Shown piece by piece: positions 1-11,310 of a DNA stretch of 64,000 bases. Origin of the DNA: Schoenoplectus triqueter (taxonomy: Eukaryota; Streptophyta; Magnoliopsida; Poales; Cyperaceae). The number at the start of each line of letters is the position of its first letter. The stretch's first letter is position 1. The stretch spans positions 1-64,000 of the forward strand of contig CAXKVV010000107.1 in NCBI GenBank assembly GCA_964058805.1. Reading direction: 5' to 3'. Made by a program: the position numbers and the translations under genes. The notes under the pieces were generated by a model. The model saw only the letters and a program-made list of their open reading frames with translations, ran no database searches and was not told the origin of the DNA.

Positions 1-2320
1 AGGTTTGCACAGGGCGCAAGGGGAAAAAATGAAATGAGACGACTCGGTCTTTGACAGTTTCAATTCACACGCCGCAGTGATACGTGAAGCGGTCAATGGC
101 CCGAAATCTAAACCATTCATTGAGCTGCCCGCCTATAAAACCTGCTCGCCATCGTACGATCCAAATCGCATTTGTTGCCCAATGGTATTCACCTTTGACC
201 GGGTCAGAGCGAGCATCAGAGACAAGCAGGCAAGGAAAATGCATGCGTACCATCACCATGAACAACAATATGGTAGAGCTAAGGGGGTGTTAATGGGTGG
301 GTCGGTTATATTATTTTATTATTTTATTATTTTTTGATTTAATTTGAATTTAATTCATTTAATTTCGGGTAAAGATCTTGATCTATATAAAATAATTAAA
401 TATTTATTAATTATTTTTATATAATTTTAAATAATTAAATATTAATTAATTTATAATTGATCTTAATTATTATATAAATAGTATATATTTAAATTTTAAT
501 TAGTACTAAATTATAAAATTATTAAAATATATATAATTAATTAGATTAAATTGATCAGAACTCGACTTGATCTGATTCAGATTAAAAAATTAAATTTATA
601 TCCAATCCGATTCAGATGAGGTTAACCTGTAGAATCAGATCAATAATTAATATCCTAGTACAGACGTAGAAAAAGCACGATTTTCATTGCATCTCAAACT
701 GGATTCCTTTCTGTGGCAACTTTATATGTAACGATCCCACCGACCTTCCCTCAAAAAAATAAAAATAATATATGTAACAATTTTGCAAGGAGGATTAGCT
801 AAATTTTCAACATTGTTTTCATCTCTTTCGAAAGTCATGCTCATTCATGATGCAACTCAAACTGGATTCTTTTGCGCAACATTCTCTTCGCATATATTAG
901 ACTATTGTATTAAAAAAAATCTTTCAAAAACATTGCCTTATGGTTATGGACTGCATAATATTAATATATATTTTTTGATATGCGGACTACACAATAAAAT
1001 AATAATCATATTAAAATGGACCATTATCAAAACACCACTTTTCAACATTATATACAAATAACAATAAAGTGCAATGCTAAGAAATAACTGTGTTGATAAA
1101 ACCCATATTTTGGCTGCCCATTTTTTTTATTCCTTTTCATCTAGAATAATTATTTTGCATTTTCCACATAGTTATTCGTATAATAAGAGTTTATTGAAAT
1201 CAAATTAAGAGAATCATCGAACGTGGAAAAAGTTAATTCTTTTTTTTTCAAGTATTTTCGATGCCCAGAAAGAAAACATGAAACAAATTTTCATTTAATA
1301 CGATTTTAAGAGGAAAAAAGTTTCTCTACCAAGTCCAAAAGAAAATAATAGAATTTGACAAGAATCAATTTGATACGAGTGAAAAGACTTGATAGATTTT
1401 CATTTTCTCCTTTATGTAATTTCGTACAATATTCAATTAACGTCTTAGAGAATAAAAAAATCAAGAAGGTCATATAATCGCATTATTTTTGTATTCTTCA
1501 CCTTTTTGTTTTGTTTCCTTCACTTCATTTTTTTTTGTTGACCCGGATTTTCTTTTTATAATAATATTACTGATAAATTTAAATGAACTTTTGGATATAT
1601 TTTTGAAGGTCTAATGTTATTTTTTTTTTCATTAACTTCGATTTTTTATGAATAAAACTCAATTTAAGTAAAATCATCTCAATTTATTTCTTTTGAAGTA
1701 ACAGCTCAAGCCTCATTCATAACTGTTATGATCCATCACACTGGCTTCACATATTAGATCAATAAACAGAGCAAATGCCAAAGGACATAGAACAGAGAAA
1801 TATATCTTTCTAGTCTAACTGCTAGCGGTGCGGACAGAGCTCCATTAATTTCCGTCATTCAGCTCATCAGCTCCCAACCACTCAACGAACCTTGCGCCGT
1901 ATTTATGTTTCCTGTATATCATGAGCAGTGATATAACTGCATTCAAATCTCTGGTCCTGGACTAAACTCCACACTCTGTAACCCAAATTATAAAATCAGA
2001 TTGATTTAATTTCCTCTAGAAAAATTAAAAAAAGTTTGATCTAATTAGCAAAAGTTAACGAGTAGAAAGTTAGTCGTGAAATTCCAATTTAGATATATAA
2101 TAATGAGAAAAATTAGAAAACCCATAACACATTTATTTAAGCCAGCTGTTTAGCCAAAAAAAAAATGTAATTAATTCACTTATTTTTCAAGTTAATCCCT
2201 GCACTAAGCGCACTCAAAAAGTGCCTCACATGTCACAAGTCGCAACTCAAAAATACGGATTATTCAAGCGGAATCATCGCTCATAAGTCATAACGCTCAA
2301 CCTCCCCATCCATCTTCATC
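1..2320. other. AT-rich intergenic spacer
   Basis: No gene is supported here. The first 280 bases are more GC-rich and contain short open frames, but none resembles a known protein or has a credible start and splice context. From about 288 to 660 the sequence becomes strongly AT-rich, with GGGTCGG-like and GATC-rich motifs at its edges, as in decayed plant repeats. The rest is low-complexity A/T DNA. A relic transposon in 288-660 is possible but I could not find clean terminal repeats. Confidence 0.6.
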
Positions 2321-2326
2321 TGTAAA

Positions 2327-2336
2327 TTATATATAA
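2327..2336 (+). promoter_or_regulatory. TATA box of the ketoacyl-CoA reductase gene
   Basis: TATATATAAG-like sequence lies about 85-95 bases upstream of the ATG at 2422. That would place transcription start near 2360 and give a leader of roughly 60 bases. The position relative to the gene supports the call; no transcript evidence is available. Confidence 0.5.
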
Positions 2337-2421
2337 GGACATTCCACTTCCCTTTTTGGAGCAAACTCTCCAGTCTCCGCAAATTGAAGTCCCTGACAAG
2401 TGAAGAAGGGAGGTCTCTTAG

Positions 2422-5160
2422 ATGGCATCGTCGTGTCCCCACGTGGAGTTCATCCAAGCTCAGCCATGGTGGATCCTCGTCCCCGCCATCGTCGGCCTTC
2501 TTTCTTTTCTCAAGTTCTCTCTCCTTCTTCTCCGGTGGATCTACATCTCCTTCCTCCGTCCCGGCAAGCCGCTCCGGCGCCGCTACGGCCAATGGGCGGT
2601 GGTCACTGGCTGTACTGATGGTATCGGTCGCGCCTTCTCATACCAGCTTGCGAGACGCCATGGCATGAATCTGGTGCTCGTGGGGAGAAATCAAGAGAAG
2701 CTCTCGCAGATTGCTGAGGAGATCAAGGCGAAGAGCCCTAAAATTGAGACTCAGACCGTTGTGATTGACTTTTCGGGAGATTTGGTTGAAGGAGTTTCCA
2801 GATTGGAGAAGGTGATTCAGGGGCTCGATGTAGGTTTGCTGGTCAACAGCGCTGGAATTTCTTACCCGTATGCAAGGTCTGTTCCCCCTCTTTCAAGATT
2901 TTTGCTTCTTGCGGATTGATGGACTGAAATTCTGTTTATTTATGATTTTATACTCAGATTTGGATTTCAATGTTAGCTTTCTCTTGTACCAGATTTTGCA
3001 ACACCTATTGAACTTCGTAAAGAAGACTAGAAGCGTTCTCAATAGAAAACCAGAATCTATAATGAAAATTAACGGTACTATTCGGTAGATACATGAACAA
3101 GTACTAGGGTGGAAAATGCAGAAACTTATATGCGAGACAATTATCCCATAATAAATCTAGTAATCTCAAAATTTGTATTGAACAATGCAAAAGCAAATAG
3201 AGTTTTTTTTTTTTTTGCCTTACCAGATAGAGAGAGACAGTAATTACTACTGAGATGTGTGTTGAGAACCATCTTCTTTTACCAACTCACTAGGATTTTC
3301 TTCTTTTGTTAATTTATTGATCAGGTACTTCCATGAAGTTGATGATGAACTATTGAAAAACCTAATCAAAATAAATGTCGAAGGTGTAACAAGGGTGACA
3401 CATGCAGTCCTTCCTGGCATGGTAGAGAGGAAGAGGGGCGCAATTGTCAACATAGGGTCAGGTGCAGCCACTGTTATTCCAACTGATCCACTATATACCG
3501 TCTATGCTGCAACAAAAGCGTGAGTATTAATGATTTTTCAGCTTAATATTATTTGCTTATTCAGGTGTCCACCTTTACAAGCTCAAAAATATACATGATG
3601 ACATGCAAACTCTTCATATTAGGCCATTTGCCCTTTTGACTGGTACTCGCAAAATATAGCACTTTTTATGGTAGTACCACCACCTAAGATATTTTCCCTT
3701 TTTGTGGTACAAGGTAGGTTCAGGATAAAAAAAGTTCCTATACCTGTTATGATACATTTACTTATGCGGTATTATTTAAATTCCTCATCCCCACAGAGTT
3801 CATAAATACCAGCTTTCAGATGGTATTGTTTGTAAGTTCACTTCTATTCACCAAAAGCCTGATCCAAAAAGAAAAATAATCTTTTGATACTTTCACTGGT
3901 TTATATTATCTATTATTGTGATGGTTCTGTAAGAAGAAAGTTGACCTTTACTGTCACTATCCAAAGACTAAATCTATATAATCTTTTGTGGAAATTTGCT
4001 GGATGCATTGCTAGTTCCATGCTAAAATTATATTTATTGAAATATTTGCTTGGTGCATTTGATTGGTTCTAATCCTATTGTCAAAAGGCATATCCTGGAG
4101 ATCCACCAATTTCTGTAAAATTCTTCCTTGAAAGAAAATATATTGTAATATCTGAGAATAGTTGGCCTTTCAGGAATTAATTTGACCACTTGGTTAAGAT
4201 TGGGTTCAACATCATTTTCCATATTTTTCCTCTAATATTTGGAATTTGGTACTGGTAGGTGATCTCAATAACTACCCTCTTTATTGAACCAACACTTGTA
4301 CCTTATGTGTGAACCAATTAATATAACAAAGGCTCTAACATTTCTTTTAAAAAAATTCAAAACAAAATATTCAACTTGTACTTTTTGCTAACTCAATGCA
4401 AGTAGGTGATCTAAATAACTACCTTCTTTATTCTGACTAAAGACTCAAACAGTACTTGTTAAATGTGATGACTCATTGGTCCCACAAACTTGGCTCTCCA
4501 TGAAACAAAAGCCCTGTAATAAGTTCCAAGACTCCAAGTTATGTTAAAAAACAGAAACAAATTGAAACAAAATGTTGAACTGAGTGGAATCTGAAAATTG
4601 ACATTACCAACTAATTCTTCTCAACATTGTATATACATAAATTATTCATATTTTTCAGGTACATCGACCAATTCTCCCGCTGCCTTAATGTTGAATACAA
4701 GGCCAAGGGTATTGATGTTCAGTGCCAGGTAATAATAATATCTCTTTTGTATAATGTTTCAGCCTATATATTTCCTTTACAAAATAATAAAAGGCTATCT
4801 TAAATAAATAAATAAATAATAAAAGGCTGTCTTGAGCCCTATCTACCATTTTGATGTTTCTTCTTGGCCTAATTTGAGTATTTGACTTCTCTCTTGCCAC
4901 AGGTACCTCTGTACGTGGCAACTAAGATGGCCTCAGTTAGAAGATCATCCTTCTTGATACCGTCACCAGAGACGTACGCAAGCGCAGGGCTAAGGCACAT
5001 TGGTTATGAGGCAACATGCACCCCATACTGGGTACATTCTGCCATCTGGTGTGTTGCCTCCATCATCCCTGAGTCAGCCATTGACTGGTGGCGCATCGGC
5101 TTCAACCTAAAAATTCGTAAGCGGGGCCAGGCCAAGGATGCCCGCAAGAAGGCCCAGTGA
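2422..5160 (+). CDS. KCR1: very-long-chain 3-oxoacyl-CoA reductase (KCR), 4 exons
   Basis: This gene encodes an ER membrane short-chain dehydrogenase that reduces 3-ketoacyl-CoA with NADPH in the fatty-acid elongase complex (waxes, sphingolipids, storage very-long-chain acids). Exons are 2422-2876, 3325-3519, 4659-4728 and 4903-5160, all with GT-AG introns and consistent phase, giving 325 residues; plant KCR1 is about 318. A hydrophobic segment spans about residues 16-45. The cofactor motif TGCTDGIG is at 62-69, NSAGISYP at 142-149, and the catalytic YAATK (Tyr212, Lys216) follows the IGSGAA strand. The C-terminus KKAQ fits a KKXX di-lysine ER-retrieval signal. The NSAG motif differs from the NNVG form I recall for many plant KCRs. 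KCR1 versus a KCR2-like paralogue cannot be settled without a tree, but the intact active site suggests a working enzyme. Confidence 0.95.
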
Positions 5161-6431
5161 AAGTTGTAATTCAACCAGATGGTGGTCCGCTTTACATACC
5201 GCACAATGGCCTAATTAGCGTTCTTTTTCAGTTGTTTATATCTGATGGAATTGTTTTGTTTTACATGTGGTTTTTCATCTGTACTATTTTTTTTATGAAT
5301 ACTTTTACTGTTTTTCATGTTTAAGAGTAGGACAAAGTACAAACCATGATGCTTCGTTTACACTGTTTAGCTTTTTCACATTTAAAGACATAAATAAAGA
5401 ATGATTATGTCTCTGCCGTGATTTTAATAATCCGGTGCGAATATGAATTGTATTCGACATAATACTTCTGTGTAACATGAGTAGACCATTAGTATGATCA
5501 AAATATTAGCTACACGGGATTTGTAAGGTTTGGCACATTAAATTGTATCCTTGTAAATTTGGACAATGAAAGAACTAAGAAATGCTAAAAGAATTTAGAT
5601 TTTTTTTTGGCTAAAATCATTTAATACCACGTACTCAGCCGGATCTTTAATTTATTATGGAATAAGCAAAGATTTGGACAAATTTCCGCAGAAGAGAAGA
5701 TTACTTTCTGCCTCATTTTTTTTTGTTGATATAAAAGCCTTTTTTAAGCCTTTAACTCTGCCACTGATTATTTCATTGTTTTAATTAGATTTTTACGGAA
5801 CACGAAAGGTCAGCTGCATTTGCTGATGCAACTTACTGGTGGGGTGGGATGCTTCCAGCTGCATTTGTCGCCCGGTTTGATAACTTACAAATCTTTCGTT
5901 CCCTGTAAGCTGTAGCGTGTAAAGTGACAAACTGACAATATATGTAGAAATATTGTATAACTAAAATTTTTTATTTGGAATCAAATATATGTAGAAATGT
6001 ACATTCAAATATATTTCATTTTCCATTCATAATAATTACAATTTTTTTGCATCATTACTAATCATTTATTCATTTAATACCATAAAAATTAATATAAAAG
6101 TTTAAATAAAACACATCAATTAACAAAGACAATACCAACATAGTACCAAAACATCCATAAGCACATTTAAGCACATCAATTAACATAGCCTAACGTTAAT
6201 TACACACATTCATCATGAAAATAATAAACCAGCATAATACCAGAATATCCATAAGCACATTTACCTAATAAACCCATACTTTAGAAGTCAACCAAAATCC
6301 TAAATTAACTCAAAAGTTGTTCCCACAATATCAACAAAAAATACTATTAGATTATCTTAAAACATTAGCATAGTACCCAAAATCAGCACACATCATAATG
6401 CTCTTTAGTCTTTTTACTCATTAGCTGATAT
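5161..6431. other. KCR 3' flank and AT-rich DNA up to the copia element
   Basis: The first few hundred bases are the KCR 3' UTR and downstream spacer. From about 5940 the DNA is AT-rich without coding signal and contains diverged direct repeats (see 6131-6263). On the minus strand, positions 6414-6431 continue the reading frame found at 11316-11360 and end in TAA, so the part next to the copia LTR looks like the interrupted tail of a CACTA gene. I found no CACTACAA terminus on this side, so the left border of that element is unknown. Confidence 0.45.
6131..6263. repeat. diverged direct repeats, possible CACTA subterminal repeats
   Basis: Two copies of a roughly 38-base motif occur at about 6131-6168 and 6226-6263, sharing the block CATCCATAAGCACATTTA with one or two changes. 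A weaker third relative (AGCATAGTACCCAAAATCAGCACA) lies near 6367-6390. CACTA elements usually carry such short repeats near their ends, and this DNA lies downstream of a CACTA reading frame, which is why I suggest that origin. It could equally be an unrelated local repeat. Confidence 0.35.
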
Positions 6432-6886
6432 TGTTGAGTATATTTAATAGTGGATACAATTCATATAGTGGTAGAGAGAAGAGATGGAGGAAACAAACAA
6501 GTTCTTATCTGAAAACTCTTTGTAATTCTCTATTATATTATCTCTCTTGCATTGTCTTGCAAAGCAACAGATTACAACTCTATTTATAGAGCCAAAACAT
6601 CAAAAGAAAACTCTAGAATTCGTAATAAATATAAAAACAGAAAACTAAGCAGCCCAGTCAAATCTGACCTATTTCTATTAAAATTGTCATAACTTTCTCT
6701 AGAAAACTCCAATCGACTTGAAACTTGAACCATTAAAAACTAGACTTAAAGAGCTTTAAATCCATAGCTCATATACCTAAAACAAGGTTCGGATGGTCTA
6801 TCAAAATTCCTAATGAATCAGCCTTAAATTCTATTGACTGGACAACAAACTTCAAGAAAATATTAATTAAGTTTATATTTTTAACA
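6432..6886 (-). repeat. copia 3' LTR
   Basis: A 455-base LTR, left copy on the plus strand. It starts TGTTGAGTATATTTAATAG and ends TTTTTAACA, where the partner ends TTTTCAACA. A TATAAATA box (reverse strand of 6581-6588) marks the Pol II promoter position. It lacks one A in an A-run that is present in the other LTR. Confidence 0.95.
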
Positions 6887-6900
6887 TCCCCTCTTAAACT
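6887..6900 (-). other. polypurine tract of the copia element
   Basis: Read on the minus strand this is AGTTTAAGAGGGGA, directly next to the 3' LTR, which is the expected place for priming plus-strand DNA synthesis. The gag-pol frame ends at 6900, so the stop codon abuts the tract. Confidence 0.8.
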
Positions 6901-9900
6901 TAATTATTTCTGGCTTGCATCCCGAGCAAATTCTTGAACTTGTTGAAGAGTTCTGCCGGTAGTGGTTTGGTGAATATGTCCGCCACTTGATCACGACTCG
7001 CCACATGAGTCATCTCCACATCGCCATTCTTCACATGTTCTCGTATGAAGTGAAAACGCACATCTATGTGCTTGCTCCTTTCATGATGCACCGGATTTTT
7101 CGCCAACTCAATTGCCGACTTGTTATCCACTCGAATATTCGTCGCATTCTCTTGAGAAAAGTTCATCTCCTTTAGTAACTTGCGTAGCCAAAGAGAGTGG
7201 CATACGCAAGAAGATGCGGCAACATACTCCGCTTCACATGTGGACAAAGTAACAATAGGTTGCTTCTTAGAGAGCCATGTAAATGCCGTGCTTCCCATGA
7301 AAAACACAAAACCCGAAGTGCTCTTCCGATCATCTAAATCTCCACTCCAATCACTATCGGAATATCCAACAAGATCAAACTCATTAGTATGAGAATAAAA
7401 TAAGCCATGAGATAATGTACCTTTGACATAGCGAAGAATTCGCTTTATGGCTTTCCAATGCGTCATTTTCGGCTCCTCCATATATCGGCTCACCAAGCCA
7501 ACTCCATAAGCAATATCCGGCCTTGTGCACGTCAAATAACGCAAGCTTCCAACCAAGCTTCTATATAGTGTTGCGTCAACCGTCTTTCCTTCATCATATC
7601 GAGACAATTTCGTCCCACTCTCAACCGGAGTATTCACGGGATTACACTCATTCATCTTAAACTTCTTTAAAATCTCCTTTGCATACGCTTCTTGTGAAAC
7701 AAAAATTCCAGAATTTTCTTATCTCACTTCTAACCCCAAAAAATAAGACATGAGACCCAAATCGGTCATCTCAAACTCCTTTGTCATTTCCAACTTAAAC
7801 TTCTCAATCATATCTCTATTATTTCCCGTAAAAATCAAATCATCTACATACAAGGCCACAAATAAAATATCATCTTTTTGTACCTTCAAATATAGCGCAT
7901 GCTCATATGGGCATTGCACAAACCCATGCTCCTTGAAGTATGCATCAATTCGAGTGTTCCATGCCCTTGGCGCTTGCTTCAACCCGTACAACGCCTTCTT
8001 TAACTTCAACACCATGTGCTCTTTGTCAACTTTCACATAACCGGAAGGTTGCTCGATGTAGACTTCTTCTTCAAGCACTCCATTTAGAAATGCCGATTTC
8101 ACGTCCATTTGAAAAATGCTCCATTTGTTTTGAGCCGCCAACGAGATTAGTAGTTGGATTGTCTCCATTCTTGCTACCGGGGCAAACACCTCTTCATAAT
8201 CAATCCCCGTCTTTTGCTTGTACCCTTTCGCCACTATTCTCGCCTTGTATCTTTCAACCTCACCTTGCGCATTCATCTTTTTCTTATAAACTCATTTAAC
8301 ACCAATCAGCTTGTGACCCTTGGGCAACGTCGTAAGTTCCCAAGTGTCGTTTTTCTCGATTGCTTTCATCTCCTCTTGCATAGCGGCTTGCCACTTCTTA
8401 TCTTTTACGGCTTGCTCGAATGTGATGTCCTCCGCATCCGCCAAAAGACACACCAAATGCAATTCACTTGTCGCCTCGTATATTTCTCGCAAATTTCTTG
8501 TCTTTGGTGTCCTTGGCTCATCTTCATCATCGGATAAAGGTGAAGATGGTTCGGCTTGTGATGTTGTTGATGTAGTTGTGCTTGTCGGTGTAGAGATAAT
8601 TGTTGATGTCGCTTCTTTTCCTTCTTCATGAGACATCTCCTCCATGGAACTCCAATTCCACATACTTTCTTCATTGACCTGCACATCACAACTCACATGT
8701 ACCTTTTGATCTGGAACGTGAGCATAAACCACACTTCCGAATACCTTCAAATGAGCTACTGATGGCTTCACACCGCACCATGCTTCTTGTGGGGTAATAT
8801 TCTCCAAACTTGCCGTAGGACATCGATTTTGCAAGTAAACCGCACACCTCACCGCTTCAGCCCAAAATTCCTTCGGCATATTTTTGCTCTTTAACATGCT
8901 TCGAACCATGTCGAGTATGGTCCGATTTTTTCTTTCCGCCACTCCATTTTGTTGAGGTGAATAAGGGGCTGTTAAGAACCTTCTAATACCTTTTTGTTCA
9001 TAAAAATTCATAAACTCCTTTGATGTAAATTCACCGCCTCTATCGGATCTCAAAGTTTTTATGCATTCACCACTTAAGTTTTCAACAAGCACCTTAAACT
9101 TCTTAAAAATAAAAAATGCTTCAGATTTCTCCTTTAAAAAATATACCCAAGTTCTTCGAGAAAAGTCATCAATAAAGGTAATAAAGTACCGGTGTTTACC
9201 AAGTGAATTAGGGGTTATTGGGCCACAAATATCGGTATGAACCAATTCAAGCACCTTCTTTGCACGATAACTTGGTTCTTTTGGAAAAGAATTCCTTGGG
9301 TGCTTTCCTAACACGCAACCTTCACATAATTTGTCACTATGGTCTATGTGTGGTATATTTTTCACCATTTTTTTATTTGATAATTGCCTCAAACCACCAA
9401 AATTAAGATGTCCAAACCGTAAATGCCACAACCAAGTCATATCTTCTACACATGCCTTTAAACACCTTGCTTGAATATTCACCAAATTCAACTTAAACAT
9501 GCGGTTTTTGGTCATTTCTACTTGGGCTAGCAACCGATTATCTTGGTCTCTCAAATAAAGTGTTCTTTCTTTCATAAAAACCGTGTAACCACGTTCTAAC
9601 AATTGTCCCAAACTCAAAATATTACTCTTCATATCCGGCACATAATAAACATTCGAGATAAACCTCTCATTTCCATCTTTACACTGAATAAGAATTTCAC
9701 CTTGGTCTTTAACTTTCACTTTTGAGGCATCTCCAAATGATACATGGCCTTCTACAATCTCCTCTATCTTGGTAAACATGTGCTTGTAGCCACACATATG
9801 ATTGCTTGCACCGGTATCCAAATACCACACCGACTCATTGTTGGAGTCGGCATCCTTGCTTGCTAGTAATACCACACCATCACCTCCTTTCTCTTCTTTT

Positions 9901-10838
9901 TTCTCATCATCTTTCTTTTCATTGTAATAACACTCCGCTGCATAATGACCATATTTTTTGCAAGAGTAACATTGAACATTATACTTACTTGATCTTCCTC
10001 TTCCTCGACCTCGGCCTCCGCCGTATGAGATCGATTGGTTCTTCTCTTCCTTGTTCTCTTCTTGTCCTCTACCACGGCCTCTACCGCGGCCTCTACCTCG
10101 ACCTCTAAAGCCACCACGGCCTCTTCCACGACCACCTTCACCGTTTCCCGGCTTGTCTTCTTTTAGTGTTACCTTAGCTTGAAGTGCTTCCTCTAACACC
10201 TCTTGCTTCTTCTTTTTCTTTCTTTGTTCATGTGCCTCTAATGAACTTGAGAGCTCATCCACCGTCATTTCTGCCAAATTCTTAGACTCTTCTATGGCAC
10301 ACACAACATTCTCAAAATCATTGGTTAATGACCTTAATATTTTCTCTACTACTCTATTTTCACTTATCTCTTCACCATTTCTTTTGAGTTGGTTCACCAC
10401 CATTTCTACCCGTGTGATATAATCTGATACACCTTCCGACTCTTTCATTCTTAAAGTTTCAAACTCACCTCTAAGTGTTTGTAAGCGAACTTGCTTCACT
10501 CGGTCCGCTCCTTTGTATGCCTTTTCAAGAGTCTCCCATGCTTCTTTTGAAGTCGTCGCACCGGCTATCTTCTCAAAGCCCGACTCATCAACCGCCTGGT
10601 ACATCAAGTAGAGCGCGGTTTTGTCTTTCTTGCGTGACTCCTTCAACTCTTTCATTTGATTATTCGTCAAGCCTTGCAAGGTCGCATGTTCGATATAGCC
10701 AAGCTCAACGACTTCCCACACATCTTGCGAGCCGAGTAGCGCCTTCATGTGTATGCACCAATTTTCGTAGTTGGTCTTCGAAAGTCGCAAGCATGATACA
10801 TGCCCGACACCTCCAATGGTTGCACCGTTATTGGCCAT
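6900..10838 (-). pseudogene. copia gag-pol polyprotein, two nonsense mutations
   Basis: One frame of 1,313 codons encodes gag, protease, integrase, reverse transcriptase and RNase H. Visible landmarks: an Arg-Gly-rich nucleocapsid segment followed by a CCHC knuckle (CYSCKKYGHYAAEC), the protease motif DTGASNHM, integrase H..H and D..D..E signatures (HTDICGP, SPQQNGVAER), the RT core YVDDLIF and RNase H SDSDWSGD and CEAEYVA. The ATG at 10838 lies one base after the tRNA primer site. TGA at 8292-8294 replaces the Trp usual after GVK at the start of the RT domain, and TAA at 7719-7721 sits where a Gln is common. Between AHVPDQK and MWNWSS about 30 residues normally found after the integrase core are missing, in frame. 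Copia lineage not assigned. Confidence 0.92.
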
Positions 10839-10839
10839 G

Positions 10840-10851
10840 GCTCTGATACCA
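10840..10851 (-). other. primer-binding site, initiator tRNA-Met
   Basis: The minus strand reads TGGTATCAGAGC, the classic plant copia site complementary to the 3' end of initiator methionyl tRNA. It sits three bases inside the 5' LTR boundary and one base before the gag ATG, so leader and primer site practically overlap the start of translation. Confidence 0.9.
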
Positions 10852-10854
10852 AGT

Positions 10855-11310
10855 TGTTGAGTATATTTAATAGTGGATACAATTCATATAGTGGTAGAGA
10901 GAAGAGATGGAGGAAACAAACAAGTTCTTATCTGAAAAACTCTTTGTAATTCTCTATTATATTATCTCTCTTGCATTGTCTTGCAAAGCAACAGATTACA
11001 ACTCTATTTATAGAGCCAAAACATCAAAAGAAAACTCTAGAATTCGTAATAAATATAAAAACAGAAAACTAAGCAGCCCAGTCAAATCTGACCTATCTCT
11101 ATTAAAATTGTCATAACTTTCTCTAGAAAACTCCAATCGACTTGAAACTTGAACCATTAAAAACTAGACTTAAAGAGCTTTAAATCCATAGCTCATATAC
11201 CTAAAACAAGGTTCGGATGGTCTGTCAAAATTCCTAATGAATCAGCCTTAAATTCTATTGACTGGACAACAAACTTCAAGAAAATATTAATTAAGTTTAT
11301 ATTTTCAACA
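10855..11310 (-). repeat. copia 5' LTR (promoter copy)
   Basis: A 456-base LTR with perfect inverted ends TGTTGA and TCAACA. A TATA box (reverse strand of 11005-11012, TATAAATA inside GGCTCTATAAATAGAGT) is in position to drive the element on the minus strand. It is nearly identical to the copy at 6432-6886. Confidence 0.95.

Larger units (their letters stand above)
6432..11310 (-). mobile_element. Ty1/copia LTR retrotransposon, full length, young
   Basis: A complete 4,879-base element on the minus strand. Its LTRs (6432-6886 and 10855-11310) begin TGTTGAG and end in CA, and are flanked by a perfect 5-bp target-site duplication GATAT (6427-6431 and 11311-11315). A primer-binding site for initiator tRNA-Met lies beside the 5' LTR and a purine-rich tract beside the 3' LTR. 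Gag, protease, integrase, reverse transcriptase and RNase H appear in copia order in one frame. The LTRs differ by about three substitutions and one 1-bp gap by eye, so insertion was recent. Two in-frame stops and an integrase-region deletion make this copy non-autonomous. Confidence 0.95.

Noticed and set aside
1..300. Possible gene start near 80-290 with a TATAAAA at about 134
   Set aside because: The open frames match no family and end in repeat DNA without splice signals.
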